From: Lichenostomus cassidix
Lineage: Eukaryota > Chordata > Aves > Passeriformes > Meliphagidae
Reading direction: 5' to 3'
DNA: 64,000 nt
Assembly (NCBI GenBank): GCA_008360975.2
Contig: CM039184.1
Coordinates: 70,473,056-70,537,055, forward strand
The position numbers and the translations under genes were made by a program. Positions 1 to 13,500 of the stretch are shown in pieces; positions within the stretch are counted from its first letter, which is position 1, and every line of letters starts with the position of its first letter. The notes under the pieces are model-generated. The model was not told the DNA's origin. It worked only from the letters and a program-made list of their open reading frames with translations, and ran no database searches.

Positions 1-1447
1 AAATGAGAACATTTTAACTGTGGTAATGGCTATGATAGGCCATATCTAACAAAGGTCTCAAAGAAGAAATCAGCAAGATTTGGCCACACTTCAAACACAA
101 ACATTTAGAGAAAGGCCCAAAATGAAGTTTACATGCCAGATGGCACAGTCATCCTCCTCATCTTTAGGAAATGAGAAAGAAGGTAACAGCAGGGCAAAAT
201 TAATAGCTTCATTTTTACCAAGTAGAATATGAACTGATGGCTAGAGATTCACAATGGGATGTATAAAAGAGACAAAAAGACACAAGACACAAGTTTGAAA
301 AGTAAAAAGAGATTTAACTATTTGCTAACAGTGACCCTCTACAGCACACAAATCTTACAAATGATTACTTTCGATCAAGGGCTTGAATACAAACTCTCCT
401 ATCTAAATTAAAGTATGTTTTCTGATCACGAAAAGCAAAAGCAAGCCCAAGATGTGTAAACTTTGGAGGATGCACTGAGGGTATTTCTTTGATCTATCAT
501 TTCAAACATTCTAAACTTCTCAAAAATGGGATCAACAGGCAGAAAGGGCAGTTAAAAGTATAAATTACCAAAGCAATAGTTAAAATGTCAAAGGAGTACA
601 TCGCTAATTTCTTGGCTAGAACGGAACCACTTAATATATTTGCATTAAATGGAATACTTAAATAAACTACATGAAAACTTGTATCAGGAGAAGCAGGGGG
701 ACATCGTAAGCAATGGGGGAAAGAGAGGGAGATATAGGTCATAGTACTGTTCCCCTGACTAGCCTGATGAGGACAAAAAAGGGGCTCACCAGCCTCCGAA
801 GTACCTTCAAAGTCCATTTCTAAGAAAAGGCATCCACAATATAGGCCACTGAAGTTTGCTCATGTTTATGCCTGAAATACACACTAAAAGCCTTGAGCCA
901 CAACCACAAAAAATACATGGCTGCCAGATACTCTCCAAAAATTATCTCCGTTGCTTTGCTCATGCTCTCAAGAGCCCATCTTGTTGATTCTCCCAAATAA
1001 GACTAAACATTCATCTTTAAGCTTGTCTAGTATGAAGAGCCATTTCAATTACACCTAGCAGGATAAACTGCTGTTCCATAACTAACAGGTCGATACACAT
1101 CTGTATGTACAGGTATCATATAAAGATACCAGCACAACAAAAATAGATCAGAAACTTCAGGAATTCAGACACAACTCTCAGCAAGGCAAACAAATCCAAG
1201 TGAAAATCTCCCCTCAAAGATTAAGCCAGCATACACCAATATCTGCTGTAGCAAAAGTAGGTAAGTCTTACTAAAATACTTGCTTCTCATGAATTCCAGA
1301 GTTCCATTTTGATTTATAGGTGAGATTATAGAGAGATCTAGTGTTGTGAAAAGAGAAAAGAGAATCTAGGAGAGAAGTATTGAATTCCAATAGAAATCCC
1401 AAGGATACTCCCTCTAAGGCATTCCTGAAGTTGTCCTGAAGACTTCT

Positions 1448-1486
1448 TGGAAGAAAACCAATTCTATCCCAGCCAAAATCAGCACA
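1448..1486 (-). mobile_element. Possible LTR 5' terminus remnant
   Basis: The plus strand reads AAGAAAACCAATTCTATCCC followed by AGCCAAAATCAGCACA. Its reverse complement (TGTGCTGATTTTGGCTGGGA and onward) closely resembles the start of a common avian retroviral LTR. Only about 40 bases match with any confidence; the sequence to the left does not continue the family clearly. It is a short remnant with uncertain limits, and a chance match is not excluded. Confidence 0.4.
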
Positions 1487-1488
1487 GC

Positions 1489-1543
1489 AGAAAAAAAAAA
1501 AAAAAAACAAGAAAAAAAAAAAAAAAAGAAAAAAAAAAAAAAA
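1489..1543. repeat. A-rich tract
   Basis: Long runs of A are broken by single C or G bases. The frames crossing it on both strands (poly-Lys and poly-Phe) are artefacts. The tract directly follows a segment at about 1448-1486 that resembles the antisense terminus of an avian LTR. Confidence 0.9.
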
Positions 1544-4500
1544 CCCCACAGTTAAGAACAACACTACAGAATTTAGGTAAGGGAAAAGGTGTAAACACCA
1601 CCAATGGCCATCTCCATGGAGAGCAACTAACATTTCAAAGAAAACAAGGACAAAATAGTAATTTTAAGTTATAACCAGAAAGATTTGATTAGGTTACATC
1701 TTCAGCTGTTTTATAAAAGGATTTTCACTAACTACCCTTCAAATTGCTATTACACATCAATTATTTGCAGTGAAAGTCTCATGGACAATGACAATCAAAA
1801 TGGAAAAGGAAACCATGCTTTAGAATACTGCAAGGCTAGATATCTATCCTATGATTAAAAATTTCTGAGCAAACACTTGAGACAGCAGAAATCATTCTTC
1901 AAAGTCAAAACTCTCTATGGAATTTACTTGAGAAATTAAGAGCAAGTCACTGAAATTTAATTTATTGGGCTGCAGCAAGGGAATAGAAAAACTTTAAAAA
2001 GTACTAGATAAAACAAAATGGGTGCTTTACAATCTCCCCACACCCAGCCATTCAACAGCAATTCCATCGTGATTGAATAGTTCTGCTGCTTGTGACCTGA
2101 GACCCTAAAACTACTAATGGTAAATAAATTGTCAAAATTGTTTCTCTTCCATTTAGATATTTGCATCATTCCATAAGATAAAAAATGGCCTGCAATGAGC
2201 ATAGCACCAACGTACATGGCACCAACCACCACACAGGGACAGTCATTTCCAGTCTGGTGCAACAGCTTAAACACTGATTTAACTCCCCTGCTTCTCTGAA
2301 ATCAACTAGGACCAATACAATTAGCTCACCAGAGATTGCAGTGAGGAATAAAGTGTGGTACCAAATTCTGGAACTGTATTGTCTTAAAATTAAGGCAATA
2401 ATAAAATACATGTAACAATTAAGCTGAGTAACACAACTGGTACAAACACAAAGCCAGGAAGCACTTTAAAATACACGTCACTAGTCCAAATAACAATGAA
2501 TGTTATGGTTTTATAATCTTTTTAAACCATACAAGCAAATAACTGCACATACTCTAAACAGAACACCATTTGTGCAGAATGTAAAGGCTGCTAGTCACTT
2601 TATTTATTTCCCTTTCCCACAGGACAGCCAATCTTTTCTAACATCACTGGAGAAGAGCTCCATGCAAAACTACAGGGGTTTTTTTAAGTAGGAAAACACC
2701 CATTTTGCATGAATCTTTCAGGTAATTCTGGAAGAAACACAAATAGGTGACTTGCACAGGTACTTCTAAGCAGTTGAGAAACTAGTGACAGTACTTGCTG
2801 AGGGTAGTATGGACAACTGAGTATGATGCATGTGAAGCAAGACAGTGTTTAATATTTTGTTGGCATTTCTCCTGGATCATGAGATTACACTTGCAAACTG
2901 CAAGCTGTTTTCAATGATCATACCAGTGATAACTAACCTATCCACTTTCTAAACCATAGGTATGGAAAGAAATATGAAAGGGAACAGTTCAGAGTTTCAG
3001 TAAAGGGACACCTCTCCACCCAAATCTGACCCTCTTTCACTTTTGAAAAGACCTTGAATTGTAAAAACTGCTAGGGATTCTGTTGCAAAGGCAGTTCTCT
3101 TTAAGATGAACATTTTTTTTTAATTGATAACAGTATTTTCCATTAAAACTGGTTGTAACATATGCATGAAGTTACAACTCTCTAGTTTTTTAGTTATCTA
3201 ACATATTATAGCTATTTCATATTTCAATATAATTAGGAGTAGTTTTAAAGTTATGAGTAAACATCTTTATTAATCTATGGTACCACACAAAAATATATTC
3301 TTTTATAGTATGCTGTGAAAAATGAAATATAAATCTTTCTGCAAAGTATTTGCAGCTGTGCACACAAGGTATACAATTACATAATGTTTAAATAATGAGC
3401 TATCACGATTAGCCCACACAGACATGACAAGTAAAATGCTTTAATAATTTATTAATTTGATTTACATGTGCTTAAAATTATGTACACATTTTCTCTTCTG
3501 AAAATACTCCAGGGTCATAAAAAAAGGGGTCTGTATACGACAATGTCTTTTTCATCCTATTTTTTGGTATAATTTCTGACTGATTTCTTAAGAACAAACC
3601 TAGCTTGAGCACCTGGAAACCTAACAGACTGAGGACAACAATACTGTCATACAGCACTACCCTCATGCAGAACATGCTGCTCAACAAGTACAGCCAGTTT
3701 AATTCCAGAACGTGAAGGTTCTGCTTCCTCCATGTGTAAGCAAACCTGTATGAAAAACAGAATTAGAAGAGGGATTTCTCCATGAGGTGCCAAATATCCA
3801 CTGTTTTAAAAAATAAACCAGAAATCAAGCTGAACACTGAGAGCAACATTGTAGGCAACACGATTTACTTCCCAGTTTATCAGACCTCTGTCCCTTAGAT
3901 GTCAACAGAGAACATCTTAGCATGTCCCAGTGCTCTGGCCAGGAGGAACCCCTTTCAAGCTTCTTCTGCCATAAGCAATATTACCTTTTTTTAATCCTAA
4001 TTCTACTGTCAATCCAAAGAAAAAAGTGAAATTAAAAAAAAAGGGCAAAGCCTCCCTAGTTTTTTATTGCACAGCTTACCAGTAACCTACTGCTTTCCCA
4101 CTAAAAGATGGAGCTATTTCATTATGTCTAAGATTTTAAAGAGTATTTCAATAGGTTACTTAGAACTTCAAACAACTGCACTTTCATTTTCTAGTTAGAC
4201 ACAAAGGTTCATTCTGTGTAAATAAAAAAATCATCTAATACCTAATTATTATTATTCAATATAACCACAGAAATAACAATAAATTAGTCAATAAATTCCG
4301 CCAGGTCTGCAGCACTACCAGACTTTGTGTATCAGCTAGGCTTTCGAAAATCTATTTTGATTTGGTACTTCTACACATTCTCGAATATTCAGCCTCAAAT
4401 GTCAGAGTGCAAACTGCAGCTTTTCGTAGTTAATTTTCTGTTAATACTTTCAATCTTTTTCTCACACTAAAACTGTATAACTGCCAAGAAAAGAAAACTC

Positions 4501-7500
4501 TTTCATGGAAGTCCTGAAAAACTATGCCCCTACTCTGATTTAAGGAAGCTCAAAATGAAATATAAATACAGTTCCAGTACAAATTTTCTCAGTAATTTTT
4601 TTAGGTTATCAAGAAAACATCTAGAGTGTTGATCTGGTTATACTCATGTCAGACAAACTACATGTCACATTAACTGCCTCCAGGAAGTTATTCCAAACAC
4701 AAAATAAACTGTTTATGCCGCTTCTCAGATAGATAGCATGACAGATTGTTATTAATTGAAGACAGATGAAATACATTAATTTGATTGCAAGCATGTGTTT
4801 ACTTTCTCACTGTCATGTACACTCTACTGCTGATGCTTTCCTATGAGGACATAGTAACAAATCAAATGTTGTATTAGAAGACTTGCTAAGGCAGAATAAT
4901 AGCTGGTGCTGCACTTTAATACTTAAAAAAGTATACTTAACATTTCCAGCTACAACAGGAAATTACTGGTTTCAGAAAGCCAAAAAAAAAAAAAAGCTTA
5001 AAAACTCTTGTAATTTACACAAAACACTGTAACACTTCCTCCTCTAAAAAAAATTAGTATTATCAGCAAATTTGCTTCTCAATTACAATAAAGAAAAATA
5101 CAGCTTTCTAAATGATGAATCTATGATCTGAGTGCCTTCCAAAAGACAAATTCCTACAGATACAAGACATGAAAATGTATGCCTAATATGGGAAAGGAAA
5201 GGTGAACAATTCCTAGGTCTCTGGCTAAAAACAGAAAGACATCATGCCTGTGAATGAGGTTTGCCTGGTTTTATGCACACCTCTCAAATAGGCCTCCACT
5301 TATTTGTACAAATCTTATGTGGAATTCTCTTTCTTGTCTGAAAAATGACATACAAAGACACAAAATCTGAGCTTCTTGGAATAAGAATATTTCACACATT
5401 AAAATCAAATTGATGAGGCTTACAGTTTGCTCTAACATGGAAAACAATAAAAAAGAATGTGTTTACCATGACACGTTCTCTAAATGGCATTTATTAAAGT
5501 AAAGCTGTAGTCATTATATTAACCTTTCTTTACATAAAAATATCCCATATTAAATGAGGTTTTCAAACACTGTTAAACAATAAACAATTACAGCACTTCT
5601 GCTAAAGCTCTAAAACACAGTGGTTCTTGTGCATCTTAGGTTAATGAGGTTAACACTTGCAAGATTTAAAATAGGTTTCAACAGAAAACAAGAGCAGCCA
5701 GAAGGGAATGCCTCCATCTCAGCACACCAAGTGCAGCTAACTCAAGAGGACACAGTGTGAAAGGATTCTTGCCTAATAACAAGCATGTTTAATGTCTGGT
5801 AGATGGCAGGTCATTTTTAAGATGATGTTAACCTTTGCAAATACAAATAGCAGGCATCATTTCATACAAAAGTAAAATTTCTTATGAAGGAAAAAACAAC
5901 ACACCCAAGTTTCTTTTCAAAACTAGGATGACAGATAACTGGCTTACACAGCTTGAAAAGACAGTTAAAGAGAAAAGAAGATTTTTTTTTCTCAGCTAGA
6001 CATTTCCCATTTTCATTTTTAATAAATTCTTGGCAGAAATTCTTGCAACTATTTCTCATTTGACTGAACCAACTAAGACTACACTGACAGTTGGAATCAG
6101 ATCCTTTCTGTTAGGTACCTGCACCACTTATCCCCACCCTTAATACTGACATTTTTGGAAACAAGTATTCAGAAAAGATTATATCATTAAACTAATACAA
6201 ATTTGAGTCACCTTGAATATTATTTTAGGATTAAAACATAACTGGAACTACTTTTTTTCTTTTTAAAAGGGTATCATAAGACCACAGAAAGGAAGAGAGG
6301 TGGATGAAAGGCACTGTTGACTGTCTTCTCCCCACCCTGCAACTCAAGTGGCTAAGTACACTGAAAATCTATTGAGGCAGCAGACAGTGAACTCCAATGC
6401 ATTAATCGAGGCACTAGGAGATTAGATGTGGTGCACAGACCTCTGTGCAGATGATTTTACCATGCATCTCTGTTTGCTGCAGTGTACAGACCTAAACAAA
6501 CATGTCCTTAGGGTAAGCTTAACAAACCAAGTGAGGCTGTGAATGAAAAGAACATGAAACACTTTTGTGCATTCTGGTGTGGAGAATGAACAGCCTGGCT
6601 TCAGCAAATTAATGCTACTCTCTCAAAAGTATCATCTCACAAGACTTTAAGGTTCTCTAGTTTCACACCTTTGGTTAATTAGTTTTTACTTTCCACAGAG
6701 AAACATATCCTAAGATTACAAGCTCCTCCTGGAGAGAAGACAGTTTGTTCACTGTTGTTTTTTATCCAGTCAGTCAGATTCTTACATGGCCCCAGTGCCA
6801 ATTTACAAGCCCTTTGCAATTAGTAATAGATCATTTGCTCACTAATTCACTTCCCAGTAAATTAGGCAAATACCATTCTTGTTTTTACAAAGGGAAAATG
6901 AAACACATATGAAAAGATAAACTTAACGTCTTACTAAGATCACAGGAACTTTCACTGAACCATCAATTTACTGCTTTGTGCACTAAATCATCTTTTAGCT
7001 TCTTTTACACTTGTGTTCAGGCTTCCGAATCTTCCTAATCTTTGTGCCAATGAAAAATTTAAGTTATTAAGTTAAAGGTGTTAATTTAGACTCAAACATC
7101 TTCATGAACAGTTATTTCCTAGAGACAAGGAGAAATGAGAAGAAAAGCCTAGGACAGGAGAACACACATGAGCTGGATTTTTCTTGCTATACTAATTCAA
7201 TTATAAAAATCACTGGGCAGGCACAGTTATCTGCACAGGACAGGAACACAGTTGAAAATGTTTACTGAATGATGGTGAGAAAGCAAAACAAATCAAAATA
7301 AGATGTGTTCACACAAACCATAATACCCAATGCCCAACACCATGTAGATTAATTCCAGTCCCCACAGACAAACTAAAACACTGGCATTAGACAAGGATAT
7401 GTTTAATAAAATTATAAATTATACAGCAATAGCATTAATGTGACCATCTCTGAGAAACAGAAATTCTGTTAATGAAGAACTGCAACTCAAATACAGTAGA

Positions 7501-10500
7501 GCATGAAATTATGAAATAATTAATTTGTATCCCTGAAACTCTAGGTGCAGCATTTCTTCTCACATCTTTAAAATTTTCTGTAATACACATGGTATTTCAC
7601 TTTTTGGAATCAGCATCCTTCATAAACACAGTAAGTAAGCATAGACATAGAAAAACTCAAGTTTCAAGTGAGACATCATTTTGTAATGGCTAAATTTTAG
7701 CAACACTAACAAGAAAAAAGTTATACCACTTCAGATGTAAATTTTCTCTCACCAGTGTAAGACTACCCTTTATAGTACAACATAAGAAAAACACGAAAAT
7801 ATTTTATTCATAATCTTGTAAGAGTACTTTTAACACTGCAATGGCTGTTATATATTTTCTTAAATGCTCATATGCATTCCTATGGACAAATTAATTTCTA
7901 TGTGCTTAACTCCATAAAACACATTTCTCTTTAAATTAGACATTACTGGGTTTGATAGTAGTTTCCAAAGTTCCCTATAGTGAACTTCATTGACTGCCCC
8001 AGCAGTCAGACACAAGACTTGCTGACATAAAAAAAAGAAACTCCTCTGATTAAACATGAAATGATTTTTATCAGGAATACTGAAAGTTTTAAGAAAAATG
8101 CTTAAATTGATTTAGCTGAGCTACTAGTGACAAACTGCTGGACTCAGTAACTTTTTTCACAAATAAATTTCCTCCTTATATTATTAAAGGTATGTTTTAG
8201 GACAGAGGTTAAAAAAGTGTAAAAACCAAAAAAACCTATTTTCCCACTAATCCAACTAGAGATACCCTTTGTTTTGGTTGAATTTAACAATTCCATAAGG
8301 TCAACAAAGTGTAAAAAAAAGATGTTATAGTAATGCAATTCCTGAAATTCCAAGTTGAATGAATATTATTGTAAGTGTTCTTTAGTACATTAATAAAGAC
8401 ATAAAGCTGCAATGTACTAAACATTCAGAAGATGGTGCTAGTCCAATATATCCACAAGCCACGGGCCGATCAGCTTTCCTTCAATTCTTTCAAATATTTT
8501 CTCTAATTTTCATGTATCCACTCCATCATCATTGAATTTATCAATACCAAGATAGGGTATAGTCATCATCAGTTAAATACCAAGAGGACTACTAAACAAC
8601 ATAATTCTAAAATTCTCGAAGATTTACTGGATTGACAGGCATAAAACATAAAGCTCACTATAATTTCATAAACTCAAGGTCTTGACATCTTTATGAAAAC
8701 TTATAAAACATTTCTTACATCCTGCCTTCAGTGACTCACATCTGTATCGTCCTGCAGTCAAAGCAAGACTTTCTGGTCACAGTTTCAAGACCTACTGACG
8801 CCAGCACCAAAGTTTGGAAAACCTCACCTGTCCCACTGCTGGCTCTTCATCCCCACCTTCACACCACAGGGGAGCTACTCTCTCCTCACCTACTCAGGAG
8901 GTCATGCAAATGTGTGAGCTTACAAAGCTCAAGGAGCTGATCCATGTTAAAAATAGCCATTTCTTTTTGGCTGCTCTGTTTAACTCAGATCAAGTCTCAG
9001 ATCCGATTTCCCGTGGAGCAGCAGTGCTAACTTCAAGCTACAAACTGGCTTCACCACAAGGCCAACTGAGTGTGGAACTGCAGCCTCCCTGAGCTTGCAA
9101 GGGATGAATTCCCTGTCAGCATTGAAAGGGACTGGCAAGTTGACAAAGTCAGTCTCTCTACTGCATATGAAAATTTAATTGCTTCATATTATTAAAGAAA
9201 ATCTACTTATTAAGATATTAGATGCAGTCTGTTGCTATAGACAGAAATCAAAACAAATTCCATCTATCCTGCCCCCGCAAACCCCTACAAAATCTTGGAA
9301 CCTTTTTCCAGTTCTGCCAATAATTCAAATATTATACAGCCCCTTCCAGACTAAGTACAGTTGTGCAAGTAATTTCTACCAAAAAATAGTAAATCTGGAC
9401 ATATTTAAACATCAAGCAAAAGTCTTATCCTTACCTAGCAGTTCCTAAACCAGTGTTTTCCAAATAATGCATAGGAACATATCTCAGGGTAATATATTTC
9501 ATGAAGCCATGGACATTAACTATTTATACCAAACCTTTTCTATAAAAAGCATTTACCTAATAAGTAACAATTCCTCAGAGGACCCATGCCAGCATTCTTG
9601 ATGGCTACTGCTGCATCCATCTATACAGACTGTTTCCACAGGTATGCTTCTGTTGACTTCAGGCCAACAGCTATGTTTGGCTATCCTCTCCAGTGTGATG
9701 CTTTCATCCAATACTCTGAATTACTTGCTCCTACCAGAGCCAACCCAGGTCAACTCCAGGGCCCTTCCATGCCTGATTCCTTTCTGTTTCCAGCAGATGT
9801 AATAAGGAGTTGGAGACACTTAGTGCTTCTCCTACATACCCCTCAGGGAACTCTCCCACAACAAAAATTACAAATGAACGCGAAATCACTCACTGGGGTA
9901 TAAAAGCAAGCCTTAAATGTTCAAAGATCAGGCCAAGTCAGTATTACTGTTATTACAATAAACCTCCAGCATTAAGCAATTTCAAACATCAGTTCTTCTT
10001 CCAAAATTTTTCAATGTAGAGACAAGATTGGCACATATCTGAGTGAAATTACTCAGTTACTAGGCAATTTATTACTGCTTAACTGTTCCATGTGTATCAA
10101 ATCCTGTTTAACGGCAGCCCAGTTTTTCTTCCATTTGGAAGCTTTTATAACTAATTATTACCAAGCCAAATTGATTTCAACTGGCAGTTAAAAAATTAAT
10201 AGTGCAACTCAACTTTATATTAAATAACTTTTTACAAGAAAAAAGGTAAGGCTGTTTGGTAAATAAATATACTTCAATTAACTACAACAGGAGAAATTAA
10301 ACCCAAGCACATTCAGATCAATGATAGTAAATTTATCAGCTAATTCTTAAACTGAGCCACAGCATTTTGAAGACCACAAAGAACTGAATTCAAATTATTT
10401 ATATTTAACAATATGGTGATTTCAGAGCAGACAGTAGAAGTGGAACTGTACAAATTTCTTACACATTTGCCAGCTCACATATTTCATTATCACAATCTAG

Positions 10501-13500
10501 TCATCCAGGCAAAAAGCCCACCTGAATTTTAATCAATATATCAGTTGGTTCATTATTGTCTTGAGGAACTGTTCTTGCCTCCAAGTAGAGTGAGCATATA
10601 GCTCATTTCTCCCTGACATGAATTTCTATCACAGCGTGAGCATGTGGGCCAGCACTTCACTAGCCTAACAGAAAGCTATTATTGACTCAGATACTGAGGA
10701 AAAACTACAGAAGCTTTTTCCCAAATGAATTAAAAACATTAAATAGTGGACACACTAAGACAGATTATACTAATATTGCAACTTTACAGTATTAACCAGT
10801 CTCAGATGAGCAAAAAGAACCAAGTCATCAGGCTAGCAATAAGGAACTGAACAAAAATCATTAACGACTTTGTCCAAGACTTAAAAAACTATATAATGAA
10901 GAAAGGAACCAAGGGAATAAGGAAAGTACTTTATACACAACTCATTACAAACCAGGGCCCAAACTCTTCTCAAAGCTAACCCAACCATCTGCCTATGCAG
11001 AGCAATCCAACCCCCTCTTTTAGTCTCTCTCACACACAAAGAGAAAAAAAATAACCAAATCAACCTCACACCAAACAGACTTTCATCAAGAAAGTAGATG
11101 GTTCAGCAGAAGAGGCAAGAGGCCTGAAGTGAGTTAGAAAAATGATCGTCTCCTTAACAGCTTAAGCTACCATAACTGCAAATCAAACGGATGGATGGTC
11201 CTGGCTTTTCCTGGGCTATTGCCTGAGCACTTCCAAAGCTTCTCACGTGCCAGTACCAATGCAGAAGAAAAAGAAGCAACACGTTCATTCAGACAAGAAC
11301 ACCTTCTTGTTCTGTTCATTTGAGGCTGGGTCAGAACTCACTCTGTGCAGTGCTACCATGACTGCAGATAACAAATGTGAAACTGGGTGAAGTCAATCAC
11401 GAAACCACCTCAGACCAGGCTGTGTTGTGGGAAATATATCACTGAGAACAGCTAAATTTGACCACATGCATGCACTCTCATAAGTTTTTGCCAGGATTCA
11501 TTTTGATTTGAAAATATTAAGCAAGTAAGTTAAGGTTCAGCTGGAACTTCTTGTAAACTCTTTACATCTTTTTTCTAAAACTTCCTAAAACCAAAGGCAA
11601 TTTTAAGAGTTTCTGCTTCATTCCATTTTTGTTGAAGTTAGAGAAATCAGCTACATCTGACTTAAAGCAGAACTTAGTTGCTGAAAGCGTATTTTCCCAG
11701 ATTATTTGGTCAGTCACAACCTCAAACAGTTAAACAAAGCCACTCTACTTTTTATAGTCTGGAGTCCTCAAGGACCAGCAGCACTTCCTTTGCTAGGTTT
11801 GAAAAAGAAAGGCAGAATAAGCGTCAAGAAGTTAACAAGTTCCTTGTAAATAACCCCAAGATATGATCTACTAAAGTTGTAGCACAGCCCTGCTGATGAC
11901 CTCACTTCTTTGTGATTTACCACACTCCTCCTCTCCTAATATACATTCAAAGTTTCTGCAGGCACAATTTCCACGGGTGAAGTTTTCTGAATTAGGATAG
12001 TAAAGAGACTTCAATTAATGTTTAAACATTTATTTAGGCCATCACTGACCACTCTTTGACAAATTTATGTCAACATCAAAATTCCACTTAAAACATATTA
12101 ATAAAAATATATTAAACAACATGATAGATTTTTAGAACTTTTCAGCAATACAAATTTCTTTAACATAGTCTTGGCAAGAAATAGGGTTTTCAGAAGAATC
12201 TGTGAGATTTACACAGTTGAATTGGTTAAGAACAGATATTGCAAAAAAAGACCTTGAGAGCCTAAAATTAATCACCAGTGATTACTCAGATACTCCCTTT
12301 GTCCCAGTACTTCCCTTTGTCCCCCTGACTTCTTAATTGCTTTATTCAAAGAAAATTGCATTGAAAAAAATGTCCCTGTGCAGAAAGCACCAGAATCCAG
12401 ATCACATTCTCTGAGCTAGACAGTTCCAATGAACCAGGTACAAAGTAATACACATAGATACAGGTACACAACCTAAGGCACTGAGGTTAAAAGTGCAAGG
12501 ATGTATGGAGGTGTTTTGTTCACTGCTCAAGAGTGCTTTTTGGGGCTAGGATTTGGGAGGAAGGAGTTGTAACAGATCAAGCTGGTGAATTTGGGTTTTT
12601 TATGAAATCCGGTAGTTGAAGGTCTGGCATAGCCCATGCCACCAACTCCCCTTAAAGAGCATTGCACAGCAGGTACTGAGGCAGGAAAATAGAAATTATA
12701 GCTGCAGTGATCACTCCTTGATACACACCCCACTCTGAGGCAGCCTGAGTTCCTCAGCCTGACACTCCATCTCCAGGCTGCCAGGAATACAGCTGAAATA
12801 TTTTATAGACACTAGAGGACCAGCCCTTTACAAGTCTCTGTGGTTCCTTTCTGAAGCCACGTGCACTTCTGGCTTCCACAATGAACAGGACTTCCACAAT
12901 TTAGTTGTTCACAGTGTGCAAAAGTAATTCAATCTGCTTATTTTAAGCTTGATGCTTAATAAAAAGGCATGAGACTTCCTCAGGTTTGTACTGAAAAGAT
13001 GCCATATAATTGTTCTCTCCCCTCTTTTCATGGTTTTATACACCTATTCGTCTTTTTCTGATTGCTGAGGAACTCAAACTCTTTTGTCCCTCCTCATATA
13101 AAAGTTTTTTCATACCTCTGGTCATTATTGCTCTCCTGCATAAACTGGGATCACCTAAATTTTCCCCAGCTCTCAAGGATAATTCTGAGATTCAAAATTC
13201 TAATCTCAGTCTTATCAGAGCTTTGCAGTTTGGCACCAGGGATACACACTGTGTTAAAGGAAATTAGTCACTTGGCATTTTGCTTGTCCTTCTTCTTTCT
13301 TCTTTTCATTTCAGAAATGATGGTAGGAAATTTGTAAGGAATTCAAACTAAACAACATAAAAATGAGACATCTAAGAAACTGAAAGTGATAAATAAGCTT
13401 TTTAGGTTCTTGCTTTCTAATAATATGGAGTCACAACATACTCAGACATATAAGGAAAAAAACAACCAAGTAACTTTAAACTAATTTACACTGCAACCCA

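Noticed and set aside
1271..1674. Poly-Phe and poly-Lys open frames on opposite strands
   Set aside because: They are translations of the A-rich tract at 1489-1543.
8095..8130. Minus-strand SSSAK considered as the SAK motif of a later RAB28 exon
   Set aside because: The frame runs into a stop within three codons after it, and no other exon 5 residues surround it.
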